Assembly (NCBI GenBank): GCA_910578755.1
Contig: CAJTSZ010000011.1
Location: 1 to 31,134 of the forward strand
Length of the DNA: 31,134 bases
Reading direction: 5' to 3'
From: an uncultured Oscillospiraceae bacterium
GTDB lineage: Bacteria; Bacillota; Clostridia; Oscillospirales; Ruminococcaceae
In this document: one piece after another, positions 14,927 to 22,723 of the stretch
Numbering within the stretch: the first letter of the stretch is position 1
Layout: each line of letters opens with the position of its first letter
Program-made: the position numbers and the translations under genes
Notes under the pieces: generated by a model
Told to the model about the DNA's origin: nothing
The model's input: only the letters and a program-made list of their open reading frames with translations
The model's database searches: none

Positions 14927-15733
14927 TTATTGGCTGTTAGGCCGCCACAGGCCCTCCGGGTAAATGTAATTATCCACCAGCCATTTGCCATCCACCTTGG
15001 CTATGACAAAATCTGTTTTGTAATATTCCGGCGGCTTGTAGCCTGGGTCGTTTTCATCGTCTATAAACCCTGTTACCGCGTATTCTACCGTGAGGGTAAT
15101 CCTGTTTTCCGCCGCTTCCTTTACCTCCATGGCGGTTAGGGCTTCGGCAAAGGAAAAGCCCGATTTATATTGGCCCATGCGGTAAACCTTACCGTCCACC
15201 TTGCGTATAATTAAATTGCCATCCTCTGCCGGCGCCGTTTGCTCCAGCTGGGCAATGCCCTCCTTGGTAAACACATTTTCCACAACCTCCTGGTAGTTCA
15301 GCAGCTCATGAGATTGGGGAATCCTGTACTGCAGCAAAGGAACCTCCTTTCTATCCATTTCAAACATAACACAGTCGCCCACATTATAAATATCGTTGGC
15401 GCAGTACCACAAGTCGATGGCAATTTCGCTGATGTCCTGGCCGCTGCTGTCCTTCACCACAATGCTGCTGAAATCCCGTTCCTTCCAGTGGTAATACCCT
15501 CCCTGGGGGTAACGGGGCACATACCCTTCTGCAACTTCTGCCCCAGGCGCTTCCGCCTCTTCTTTCGGGTCAGCTGTTTGCGCCTCTTCTGGGCTGTTAG
15601 GCGCTTCTGCGCTGCCTTCTTCCGGGCTGGTTGGTTCTGCCACATCTGCGCCGCCCTTGTTTTTTAAGGCACAGCCGGAGAAAAGCAGCAGCGCCAGCAA
15701 AAGGCCAACCCAGGGGTAAAATTTATGTTTCAT
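14927..15733 (-). CDS. Lipoprotein of unknown function
   Basis: This 268-residue protein starts with a signal peptide and lipobox LFSGC (Cys21), so it should be lipid-anchored on the outer face of the membrane. A Glu/Ala/Pro-rich spacer (about 28-70) leads to a globular domain of about 190 residues. That domain ends in EYYKTDFVIAKVDGKWLVD, a pattern seen in NTF2-like folds, though no family is recognised. The start at 15733 has AGGAGG 6 nt upstream; a longer frame to 15778 lacks this and would spoil the signal peptide. It lies directly downstream of the frameshifted secreted-protein gene, 45 nt away, and could share its transcript. Confidence 0.75.
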   Translation of the reverse strand: MKHKFYPWVGLLLALLLFSGCALKNKGGADVAEPTSPEEGSAEAPNSPEEAQTADPKEEAEAPGAEVAEGYVPRYPQGGYYHWKERDFSSIVVKDSSGQDISEIAIDLWYCANDIYNVGDCVMFEMDRKEVPLLQYRIPQSHELLNYQEVVENVFTKEGIAQLEQTAPAEDGNLIIRKVDGKVYRMGQYKSGFSFAEALTAMEVKEAAENRITLTVEYAVTGFIDDENDPGYKPPEYYKTDFVIAKVDGKWLVDNYIYPEGLWRPNSQ

Positions 15734-15778
15734 AGGCTTCCTCCTTTTGTTCCAATGGCCTGCAGGCTTTTCTGCCAA

Positions 15779-17034
15779 TTAATAAAACATGTAATTTATA
15801 TTCTTCATTGTTGTTGCAAAACTGTTAAATGAGTAATTATATGTTCTTACATTACAATTGGCATCCCAAATGTAAACTAGTTCATCTGGTCGGCTCCATC
15901 CAATGAAAGCTAAAGTATGGCCATCGCCCCGAACACGAAAAATAGAACCACGTCGGGCAACACCGCTTACAAAAAAGGCTTCTACATCAGCCTTATTAGA
16001 AAAGGTGACTGCAGCTGAATAATCTCTGTCTGGGAAAGGGTTTTCCCCCCAATATATTCATGTACATAAAAGCCGAATCCAAAACATTGCTTCGCCTGGT
16101 GGATTTTATCCTTTGTCACATAGTTTATGCACTTATTATGGGATACACATGGTTTTCCATCAGTAGTAAAATAGGAACCATTGGGATATTCTTTTGAAGG
16201 TATGGTTTTGCCATTAATATTAGAATATGCCCGCGATTCAAATGTGGAACCAGTGTCTTCGGGATTGGAACTGGAAAAATAGGGCAAGGACATAATATAT
16301 TCCTCTTCCTCTGCTGGGGTCATGTCCATTTTTTGAACGTTTGCCCTTCGGTCTTTGATATTGGCGTCAATAATATATTCGAAATAGTGGGGAATGTCAT
16401 TCTCCAAATCATCATCATACAGGGTGGATTCCGCTTCCACAGACCAATCGGGATTGAGGGCACACCAATAAATCCGTTGATTGGAATAGGGTACCATTTG
16501 CTCGATTCCCGGCACATCGCCAATACAGTCTAACTGCTGTTCCGGAATAAAATACCTGTAAAGAACATCGTCTACCACATAATAGATCAATACATCATTG
16601 GCCTGGATATGCGTAACCGTTCCATCTGTTTCCAGTATGGTTTGCTTATTCTCTCCGTTGTAGTCAATACTGAATATCTCCTTCCCGGAAGAAACATACA
16701 AAAGCCCCTTAACCGGGGAAAATACCGTAATTTTTTCAGGATATATTAATTTTGTATACTCCGGCTGATATATTTTTTCAAAATTTGTTCTATACAAATA
16801 CCCTTCAGTATAACCTGTAATCCCCCTTTGGATATGCTCTTCGGAGTACCGAAAAACATAGGCATTGCGGTCTTCCGGGTGATAGGGATATTGTTCAAAC
16901 CGATATTCCGCTGCAAAAAATTCATCTGCCGATATTTCTGAATTCGCCGGCTCCTTTGATGCAGACGCTGTTACAGCCATACCTATTATCATAGCCGCCG
17001 CCAACATAAAACTTAAAATATTTCTTAATTTCAT
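15779..17034 (-). pseudogene. Secreted papain-fold hydrolase-like gene with frameshift
   Basis: Two frames form one gene. Frame 1 runs from the ATG at 17034 (AAGGGG 7 nt upstream) with a signal peptide (cleavage near ASA/SK, residue 25) through a DUF5050-like region (about 60-200) to AKQCFGFGFYVHEYIGG. At a run of six G on the coding strand (plus-strand C at 16045-16050) the sense shifts, and the other frame carries on as ENPFPDRDYSAAVTF to a stop at 15779. Frame 1 instead runs out of sense and stops at 15982. One added G gives 418 residues with Cys317, His373 (GDGHTLAF) and Asp391 (IWDAN), resembling a Cys-His-Asp peptidase/amidase fold. So the cut separates the candidate nucleophile from its partners. 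The gene is more AT-rich than its neighbours and has its own promoter. A sequencing error, phase variation or slippage could explain the shift. Confidence 0.75.
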
Positions 17035-17156
17035 TGTCATTCCCCTTTCCAATCTATTTTTATCAGTGAATAAGAACCTCTATCATAATGCTATAGTACT
17101 ACCCCCTTATCTACCATAAGTATTCATATTAGGAAATAACTCCTTTCTTTTACCAT

Positions 17157-17185
17157 ATATTATCACTAAATCCAAATTAATTCAA
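17157..17185 (-). promoter_or_regulatory. Sigma-A promoter of the frameshifted secreted-protein gene
   Basis: On the minus strand TTGAAT (17185-17180), a 17-nt spacer and TAATAT (17162-17157). The leader is about 115 nt. Confidence 0.6.
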
Positions 17186-17298
17186 TATGTTTATAAGAAA
17201 ATTGACATCTATCTTCATTATCTCACATTTTATTGTTAATCATAGACAAATCTTTTTATCTTCTGTCAGGGTCATGCCCGTAGCTGGGCGCACTGTTG

Positions 17299-17346
17299 AA
17301 AAAGGCAAGTGAAGCCCGCCTAAAAAGCAGGTTCCACTTGCCTTTT
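17299..17346 (-). terminator. Terminator of the mltG-U32 operon
   Basis: Outer stem AAAAGGCAAGTG/CACTTGCCTTTT (17300-17311 with 17335-17346) with an inner imperfect stem; the minus strand ends in TTTTT. Confidence 0.8.
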
Positions 17347-17372
17347 CGTTCTATTTTTTTATTTCCATCGCT

Positions 17373-18602
17373 TTAATTCCCGCTTTCCCGCCGCAGGATG
17401 GAGCCTGCTGGTATGGCCTTTTCCCAGGGCATGGAAAGCTTCATCATGGCATGGCTGGCCGCCTCCTGGGGGCAGCCGGCTTCGTCAAAAATGGCCTCCA
17501 CTGTAAGAGGATATGGCTTCTCCCCAGGGGAGAGCACCTCTAGCACGTCGCCCTTAACAAATTTGTTGCGCTGGGTACAGTAAAGCTGCCCATCCTTCCA
17601 GCCGTCCACCACGGCCACCACGTCCCACTGGCGCACATAGCCGCCGTTTTCGTAATACTGGCCGTTTTCCGGCCTGCCAAAGTAAAACCCGGTGGAATAC
17701 TGCCGGTGGCTTACCTTTCTGGTTTCCTCCTCCAGCCAGGCAGGCAGCTGGTAGTGCTCCGGGTCCTTCCAGTACAAATCCAGGGCCTGGCGGTAGGCGT
17801 TAGTCACCACCGCTACATAGTAAAAGGATTTTGCCCTGCCTTCAATTTTCAAGGAGGTAATGCCGCACTGGGCCAGCTTATCAATATGTTCTATCATACA
17901 CAAATCTTTGGCGTTTAAAATATAGGTTCCCTTTTCGTCCTCGTAGATGGGGAAGTACTGGCCCGGCCGCTTTTCTTCCATTAGGTGGTAGCCCCAGCGG
18001 CAGGGCTGGGCGCACTCGCCCCGGTTGGCGTCCCTGCCTAAAATATAGTTGGAAAGCAGGCACCGCCCGGAAAAGGACATACACATGGCACCATGGACAA
18101 AGGTTTCTATCTCCAGCTCCGGCGGGGTATTTTCCCGTATGGTGCAAATATCCTTAAAGGAAAGCTCCCTGGCCAGCACCACCCGCTTGGCCCCCATGTA
18201 AAACAGTTCCCGGGCGGTTAGGTAATTTACGACCCCGGTTTGGGTGGAAATATGCACTTCCACCTCCGGAACCACCCGCTTGGCCTCCATTAAAACGCCA
18301 ATATCCGCTACAATGAGCGCATCAATGCCGCAGTCCCTGGCGTCCCGCAAATACTGGGCCAGCAAGGGGATTTCCTTGTTGGTGGGCAGGGTGTTGCAGG
18401 TAAGGTACACCTTTACCCCTTTTTCGTGGGCCATTTGGCAGGATTTTTTCAGCGTGTCAAAATCAAAATTGGCGGAAGCCGCCCGCATGCCAAAGGCGGT
18501 CCCTCCCAGGTAAACGGCATCTGCCCCAAAGTGAATGGCGTAGCCCAGCCGTTCAAAATCGCCCACCGGGGCCAGTATCTCCGGCTTTGTTGTTTGCAGC
18601 AT
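17373..18602 (-). CDS. U32 family protein (TrhP-type tRNA hydroxylation)
   Basis: This 409-residue protein belongs to the former peptidase family U32, whose bacterial members TrhP are needed for prephenate-dependent formation of 5-hydroxyuridine at the tRNA wobble base. The signature ETFVHGAMCMSFSGRC (166-181) is present. Four cysteines (174, 181, 197, 201) are placed as iron-sulfur ligands of this family. AAGGA lies upstream of the ATG. It is 26 nt after mltG, an arrangement similar to the B. subtilis yrrL-yrrO neighbourhood, so co-transcription is likely. The name TrhP is by family; collagenase-like protease is the older annotation. Confidence 0.88.
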   Translation of the reverse strand: MLQTTKPEILAPVGDFERLGYAIHFGADAVYLGGTAFGMRAASANFDFDTLKKSCQMAHEKGVKVYLTCNTLPTNKEIPLLAQYLRDARDCGIDALIVADIGVLMEAKRVVPEVEVHISTQTGVVNYLTARELFYMGAKRVVLARELSFKDICTIRENTPPELEIETFVHGAMCMSFSGRCLLSNYILGRDANRGECAQPCRWGYHLMEEKRPGQYFPIYEDEKGTYILNAKDLCMIEHIDKLAQCGITSLKIEGRAKSFYYVAVVTNAYRQALDLYWKDPEHYQLPAWLEEETRKVSHRQYSTGFYFGRPENGQYYENGGYVRQWDVVAVVDGWKDGQLYCTQRNKFVKGDVLEVLSPGEKPYPLTVEAIFDEAGCPQEAASHAMMKLSMPWEKAIPAGSILRRESGN

Positions 18603-18628
18603 GATGTTCTTCCTTTCGCTGTCCCGCT

Positions 18629-20014
18629 TTACTCCGCGGTTTTTTCTTCTGTTTCTGCCTTAGCGGCTTCCTCTGCTGCCACTTCCTTGTTCACCTGTTT
18701 GGCTGTGGCAATATTGGCCTGGTGCTCCTCGTAGGTGGCGGCATAATAGTAGTTGCCTCTATCGTCACTAACAAAGAAATAGTAGTTTGTATCCTCTGGG
18801 TAGATGGCCGCCCGAATGGCATCAATACCCGGGTTGCAGATAGGCCCTACAGGCAGGCCCTTTGCCACGGTAGAATCGTAAGCGTCGTACATAGCCTGGT
18901 TATTGGTTGTAACATAAGGCTTAATGCTTTCCTTAATATAATAAGCGGTGGCGTCGGACTGCAGGTGCGGGTATTCCCCTTCGTTGTTCAAACGGTTGTG
19001 GAATACAGAAGAAACCAGGGCCATTTCATCCGGCTCGCCCACCTCCCTTTGGATAATGGAAGCCAGGGTAATTAAATTATCCAGCTCACCCAAACCGTTG
19101 GGCAGGTTGCGCATATCCAACATCAGCTCTTCTGTCATTTTATTTTCAAAGTTGGATAAAAACTTATCTACCACATCCTTGGGGTTCATATTTAAATAGA
19201 AGTAGTAGGTATCTGGGAACAGATAGCCTTCCAGCTTGCGGAAGCGGTATTCCTCGTCGGTAATTTTCCCAATAAATTCGTAGTCGTAGGTTTCTTCCTC
19301 CATGGCGGTAAAAAAGGCCTCGGCTGTACACACCCCGTTTTCCTCCAGGCGCTTGGCAATTTGCGCCGCGGACATTCCTTCGTAAAAAGAAATGGAAACC
19401 GTATCCGCCTCTTTATCCTTTCGGGAGATATGGCGCATCAGCTCATCATAGCCCCACTTGGAGTTTACAACATAGTTGCCCGCCAAAAACTTTCTGGGCT
19501 CCTTGCCCTCGCCCCGGTCGGAACCGTCCATTTTACGGAATTTAGCGTATATTTCAAAGGTGAGGCGCTGGTCTATAACGCCGGCTTCATCCAAAATTTT
19601 GGCCACCTTGGAAATGGAGCCTTCCGCTTCCTTAGGAATTTCAATCTCCACCTGCTGGTCCACTTGGTTAATACCCAACAGGTCGCTGGCCGAGCCCAAG
19701 GCAAAAAAGGCCAGGAAAATTGAAATTCCCACCAGCGCGCTAACAATAATCACCGTTGAAAAAAAGCGCCCTATCTTGCTTTCCTTTTTGCGCTGTTTAT
19801 GGGGGGGAGCCTCATGGGCAGCCGGCCGCTGCTGCTGAGGCTGTTGTGCCGGCCGCTGCTGCTGGGGCTGCTGTGCCGGCCGCTGCTGCTGGGGCTGCTG
19901 TGCTGGCCGCTGCTGCTGGGGCTGCTGTGCCGGCCTCTGCTGTTGAGGCTGCTGGGGCGCTTTATTCTTTTTGAACTCAAATACAATGTCGTCGTTGTTT
20001 TCGTTTCTGTTCAA
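18629..20014 (-). CDS. mltG: Endolytic transglycosylase MltG with QP-rich repeats
   Basis: MltG cleaves nascent peptidoglycan strands at the outer face of the membrane and so sets glycan length. The 461-residue protein has a cytoplasmic N-terminus, a transmembrane helix (about 84-106), a LysM-like region (about 118-260) and the YceG catalytic domain. That domain carries LEGYLFPDTYYF (261-272) and ASIIQREVG (318-326) with the predicted catalytic Glu324. The N-terminus carries five copies of QQPQQQRPA (21-65), encoded by a 27-nt tandem repeat, followed by a basic stretch before the membrane. The TTG start at 20014 has AGGAGG 7 nt upstream. It is the first gene of the mltG-U32 operon. Confidence 0.93.
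   Translation of the reverse strand: MNRNENNDDIVFEFKKNKAPQQPQQQRPAQQPQQQRPAQQPQQQRPAQQPQQQRPAQQPQQQRPAAHEAPPHKQRKKESKIGRFFSTVIIVSALVGISIFLAFFALGSASDLLGINQVDQQVEIEIPKEAEGSISKVAKILDEAGVIDQRLTFEIYAKFRKMDGSDRGEGKEPRKFLAGNYVVNSKWGYDELMRHISRKDKEADTVSISFYEGMSAAQIAKRLEENGVCTAEAFFTAMEEETYDYEFIGKITDEEYRFRKLEGYLFPDTYYFYLNMNPKDVVDKFLSNFENKMTEELMLDMRNLPNGLGELDNLITLASIIQREVGEPDEMALVSSVFHNRLNNEGEYPHLQSDATAYYIKESIKPYVTTNNQAMYDAYDSTVAKGLPVGPICNPGIDAIRAAIYPEDTNYYFFVSDDRGNYYYAATYEEHQANIATAKQVNKEVAAEEAAKAETEEKTAE
19824..19958 (-). repeat. Five 27-nt tandem repeats inside mltG
   Basis: Units begin at 19824, 19851, 19878, 19905 and 19932. The three middle units are nearly identical (one C/T difference) and the outer two carry several changes. 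This pattern suggests recent unit duplication in the centre. All are in frame and encode QQPQQQRPA. Confidence 0.95.
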
Positions 20015-20461
20015 TGAAGTTCCTCCTGTTTATTGACACGCTGTTTTTCCACAGCCAGTATAACCATTGCTTAACAAAGGTAAAACCGCCTGCCCGCACC
20101 CCAAGCTTGTGGCGCGGGACTGCGTTTTCGGCTTTGGCAGGCGCAGCTCCAAACTGGCGCTATACCCCTTTAAAAACGGGTATTTTGGATGCAAGGCAAA
20201 GAAAAATTGTTCAAACATCCTCATTGGTACCTTTCAACGTAATTTGATGATGATACCATTTTAAGAACGGTATTTTTTGCCTAGGGGCGCCTTTATCTTT
20301 CATTTTATAATAGCCCCGCAAAATAATCAACAAATTTTTGTAAACAAATTCTTTGACGCAAAAGTTTATCACCCCACAGTGAGGCGGCGCATACCATATA
20401 CTAAGCAGGCGGGAAGGAACCTCCCTTTCACCAGCCTGCCCGGAAGGAGTGAACATAATTT
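20015..20461. other. Divergent intergenic region with structured mltG leader
   Basis: No gene is seen. On the minus strand a possible promoter (TTGTTG 20333-20328, 18 nt, TATAAA 20309-20304) would give mltG a leader near 290 nt. It contains CGCCTG/CAGGCG enclosing CCCGCGCC/GGTGCGGG (20118-20111 with 20100-20093), an ACC-TTG/CAA-GGT hairpin and GCCAGT/ACTGGC. The inner stem has a G-U pair only if transcribed from the minus strand. Short open frames over it are judged non-coding. Right of this lies the sigma-K promoter of the Cys-rich gene. Confidence 0.45.
20375..20403 (+). promoter_or_regulatory. Sigma-K consensus promoter
   Basis: CACA (20375-20378), a 16-nt spacer and CATATACTA (20395-20403) match the Bacillus sigma-K consensus mACm-N16-CATAnnnTA at every fixed position. 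The start would be near 20410, about 50 nt before the ATG of the Cys-rich gene. Sigma-K drives late mother-cell genes such as coat genes. Confidence 0.65.
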
Positions 20462-20629
20462 ATGTTTAGTAACTTATTTGGCGGCGGGTGCTGCAACAGC
20501 AACTGCTGCTGCAACAACAACTGCTGCTGTAACGATTGCTGCTGCAACAGCTGGGGCGGAGGCAACTGCACCTGGATTATTATTTTGCTGATTATCCTTG
20601 TTTGCTGCTGCGGTAATTCCTGCTGCTAA
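20462..20629 (+). CDS. 55-residue Cys-rich small protein, likely spore component
   Basis: This tiny protein has 17 cysteines in 55 residues, in CC and CCC clusters spaced by Asn/Ser (CCNSNCCCNNNCCCNDCCC), a Gly-rich patch, a hydrophobic helix (about 38-47, WIIILLIILV) and a Cys-rich end. The layout of a Gly-rich start plus one short C-terminal helix recalls the YjcZ group of small sporulation proteins, but the cysteines are unusual. AAGGAG lies 12 nt before the ATG, a rather long spacing. The gene has a sigma-K-type promoter and a strong terminator of its own. A role in disulfide-linked or metal-binding spore surface material is inferred. The CTG/TGC-rich composition means that chance coding must be considered, but signals on both sides argue for a gene. 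Confidence 0.72.
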   Translation: MFSNLFGGGCCNSNCCCNNNCCCNDCCCNSWGGGNCTWIIILLIILVCCCGNSCC

Positions 20630-20645
20630 ACTGCTTTTGGGCATC

Positions 20646-21332
20646 TCATCTGCCTGTTTTCGCCCCTTGCCGCCTGGCCTTTGCCAGGCGGCTTTTTTCT
20701 TTTTTCCCTTGGCCTTTCCCCATAACCAGCGTATGCTTTGCCTTTTTTTCCGGCTTAATGTGATGTACCTTGCGTTCTGTCACCAGCATATGGAGGGGCA
20801 CGTCGTACCGCCCATGTTCCAGGGCCGGGATAACGCAGTCCGAATAGTTTACCCCCACCTTTACCCCCCGAAAGCGGGAAAGGTACCTGTCATAGTAACC
20901 GCCGCCATATCCCAGGCGGTAGCCCTTTAAATCATTGCAAAAGGCGGGCACAATACACAGGGCGCCGGCCCCTGTGCCACATACCTTTGCTTGGGGGCTT
21001 GGCTCCAAAATGCCGTAAGCGCCTGGGGCTAAATCCTCCATAGAGGAAATAAAGTGCATTTGCATTTCCCGGCTGTTGGGAATACACCGGGGCACTGCCA
21101 CCTGTTTTCCGTCCTTGAAGGCGCGGCAAATTAACCGGCGGGTATCCACCTCCACCTGGCTGGAAACATATGTTATTAGCACCTTTGCTTTTTTGTACTG
21201 CGGCAGGCGCACAATTTTTTCAAAAATCAGGCGGTCCTTTTCTTTTTTTAATACTTCGGGCATATTTTGGCGCAAAGCACGCATTTTTGCCCGAAGCCCC
21301 TTTTTATATACCCGAAGGTCTATTCTTGACAT
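20646..21332 (-). CDS. 5-formyltetrahydrofolate cyclo-ligase
   Basis: This enzyme uses ATP to convert 5-formyl-THF to 5,10-methenyl-THF, returning an inhibitory folate to the active pool in the cytoplasm. The family motif GYRLGYGGGYYDRYL is present, with the N-terminal basic LRAKMRALRQNM region. At 228 residues it is longer than the usual 180-200; the extra is a Lys/Arg-rich tail after HHIKPEKKAKHTL. The tail is encoded across the terminator of the convergent Cys-rich gene. The start overlaps the end of the PfpI gene by 13 nt, suggesting translational coupling. It is the last gene of the thyX-tmk operon. Confidence 0.93.
   Translation of the reverse strand: MSRIDLRVYKKGLRAKMRALRQNMPEVLKKEKDRLIFEKIVRLPQYKKAKVLITYVSSQVEVDTRRLICRAFKDGKQVAVPRCIPNSREMQMHFISSMEDLAPGAYGILEPSPQAKVCGTGAGALCIVPAFCNDLKGYRLGYGGGYYDRYLSRFRGVKVGVNYSDCVIPALEHGRYDVPLHMLVTERKVHHIKPEKKAKHTLVMGKGQGKKEKSRLAKARRQGAKTGR
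20669..20705 (+). terminator. Terminator of the Cys-rich small gene
   Basis: A perfect 10-bp GC-rich stem GCCGCCTGGC/GCCAGGCGGC (20669-20678 with 20683-20692) with a CTTT loop is followed by TTTTTTCTTTTTT. It lies inside the 3' end of the cyclo-ligase gene on the other strand. Confidence 0.92.
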
Positions 21333-21862
21333 TGAATTGCCTCTTTCAACCCTTGGGCCTGGCTTGCCCCCTTCAGTGCCTCCACTAGCTTTAAGGCAAA
21401 TTCCACCGCTGCGCCAGCGCCCTTTGCAGTGATTATTTTTCCATCCTGCTCTACCGCTGCACCGGTAAATTCTGCCCCTGTTAATTCCTGCTCAAACCCG
21501 GGGAAACAGGTGGCCCTTTTCCCTTGCAGCAGCCCCTTATGGCCCAGCACAGAGGGGGCGGCGCAAATGGCCCCAACCCACAGGCCCTGTTGTTTGGCCA
21601 AAGCCAGGCAGCGTTCCACCGCTTCGCTTTTATCCAAATTGGCGGTGCCGGGCATTCCTCCTGGCAGTACCACCATTTCCATCCCTTCTGTTACAATCTC
21701 CCCTTCTTCTATATCGCAAATAAAGGGGATGCCGTGGGCACCGCACACTATTTTAGTGCCCACCCCCACGGTTTTTACCTGAACACCGCCGCGGCGAAGC
21801 AAATCAATGGGGGCAATGGCCTCCATTTCCTCAAAGCCGTCTGCTAAAAAAACGTATACCAT
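21320..21862 (-). CDS. DJ-1/PfpI family protein
   Basis: This 180-residue protein has the class I amidotransferase-like fold of DJ-1 (ThiJ/PfpI). The N-terminal FLADGFEEMEA holds the conserved acidic residue Glu14, and GAICAAPSVL holds the nucleophile-elbow Cys100. Family members include deglycase/chaperone-like and stress proteins, and the exact activity cannot be told. GGAGG lies 8 nt before the ATG. It follows the GNAT gene by 34 nt and overlaps the cyclo-ligase gene. Confidence 0.9.
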   Translation of the reverse strand: MVYVFLADGFEEMEAIAPIDLLRRGGVQVKTVGVGTKIVCGAHGIPFICDIEEGEIVTEGMEMVVLPGGMPGTANLDKSEAVERCLALAKQQGLWVGAICAAPSVLGHKGLLQGKRATCFPGFEQELTGAEFTGAAVEQDGKIITAKGAGAAVEFALKLVEALKGASQAQGLKEAIQCQE

Positions 21863-21896
21863 ACGTTTTCCCTCCTTCCATCCATATTGTTATGTT

Positions 21897-22721
21897 TTAA
21901 TCTAAAATTAAGGAAGCATAAATAGGTTTGTTTTCCTGTTTCATATACCATTTTGCGCAGCCATAGGGCGCGCCCCTTTGCCCGTCTTCGTAAAGATATA
22001 CTTCCACCTTCCTTCCCGGGTACAGCTGCTGCACCCCGGACACAGCCATGGGGCGCTGCTGCTTTGGGCACAGCAGTTCTTTCACCAGCACCTGGCCTTT
22101 ATCCAGGTAAAGGCCACAGCAGCCAACGGTTTCCCCTGCTATTGCCACGCGGTACAACCCACCTTGGTGAAAGGCCGCCTCCTTTGCAGCATACTGCAAA
22201 AAGTTCTTGTCCCACAAAATGGCGTCCTTTGGCAGAAAAACCTGGCGCAGCCGTTCATATTCCTCTGCCCCTACCGGCAAAAGTTCCCCCTGCTGCCCAG
22301 GGCTTTCCCCAGGCAAAAAGGTTGTTCTTTCTAAATAAACCTGGGGCATAAAGCCCCGCTTTTCATAAAAGCCAAACAATTCCAGGGATGCCGGCGCCAA
22401 AAAGGCCATGGCAATGTTTTGGCTGTGCAAATACTGGTCTGCCTCTGCTAACAGGGCGGTGCTGAAACCACGTCCCTGATACTTGGGGGCTGTTGCCACC
22501 CCATAAACATAAGCTGCCGGGTATTGGGTACTGCCTACCCGGCAAGTGCAGGGCAGCAGGGTTAAAATAGAGGCCGCCTGCCTGTCCTGCTCCATTATAA
22601 GGGTTTTTCCCAGGGGAAACCCCTGAGAGAAAAACAAATCCAAATACGCCTTATCCTCTGCAAAACAGGCCGCCCAAATGTCCTGTAGGGCCGGAATGTC
22701 CCCACAGCCCGCAATCCGCAC
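21897..22721 (-). CDS. GNAT family N-acetyltransferase
   Basis: This 274-residue protein has a GNAT acetyl-CoA site in its first half: YVYGVATAPKYQGRGFSTAL (71-90) contains the V-x-P-x-x-Q-x-x-G/A-like motif A, and FYEKRGF follows. The C-terminal half looks like the extra domain of Eis-like acetyltransferases. The acceptor is unknown. The start is GTG at 22721, 2 nt after the stop of the DUF2156 gene, with AGGAGG 7 nt upstream inside that gene, so the two are translationally linked. Confidence 0.85.
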   Translation of the reverse strand: MRIAGCGDIPALQDIWAACFAEDKAYLDLFFSQGFPLGKTLIMEQDRQAASILTLLPCTCRVGSTQYPAAYVYGVATAPKYQGRGFSTALLAEADQYLHSQNIAMAFLAPASLELFGFYEKRGFMPQVYLERTTFLPGESPGQQGELLPVGAEEYERLRQVFLPKDAILWDKNFLQYAAKEAAFHQGGLYRVAIAGETVGCCGLYLDKGQVLVKELLCPKQQRPMAVSGVQQLYPGRKVEVYLYEDGQRGAPYGCAKWYMKQENKPIYASLILD

Positions 22722-22723
22722 CG

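Larger units (their letters stand above)
17035..17372. other. AT-rich intergenic region
   Basis: It contains the promoter of the frameshifted gene, about 110 nt of its leader and, at the right end, the terminator of the U32 gene. No further gene or repeat was seen. Confidence 0.6.

Noticed and set aside
19824..19958. Tandem repeats as a CRISPR array
   Set aside because: Units are directly adjacent without spacers, in frame inside mltG, and no cas gene is present.
20015..20300. 6S RNA upstream of mltG, suggested by the nearby 5-formyl-THF cyclo-ligase
   Set aside because: Linkage of 6S RNA with this enzyme is a proteobacterial feature; the stems do not form the long rod with central bubble expected.
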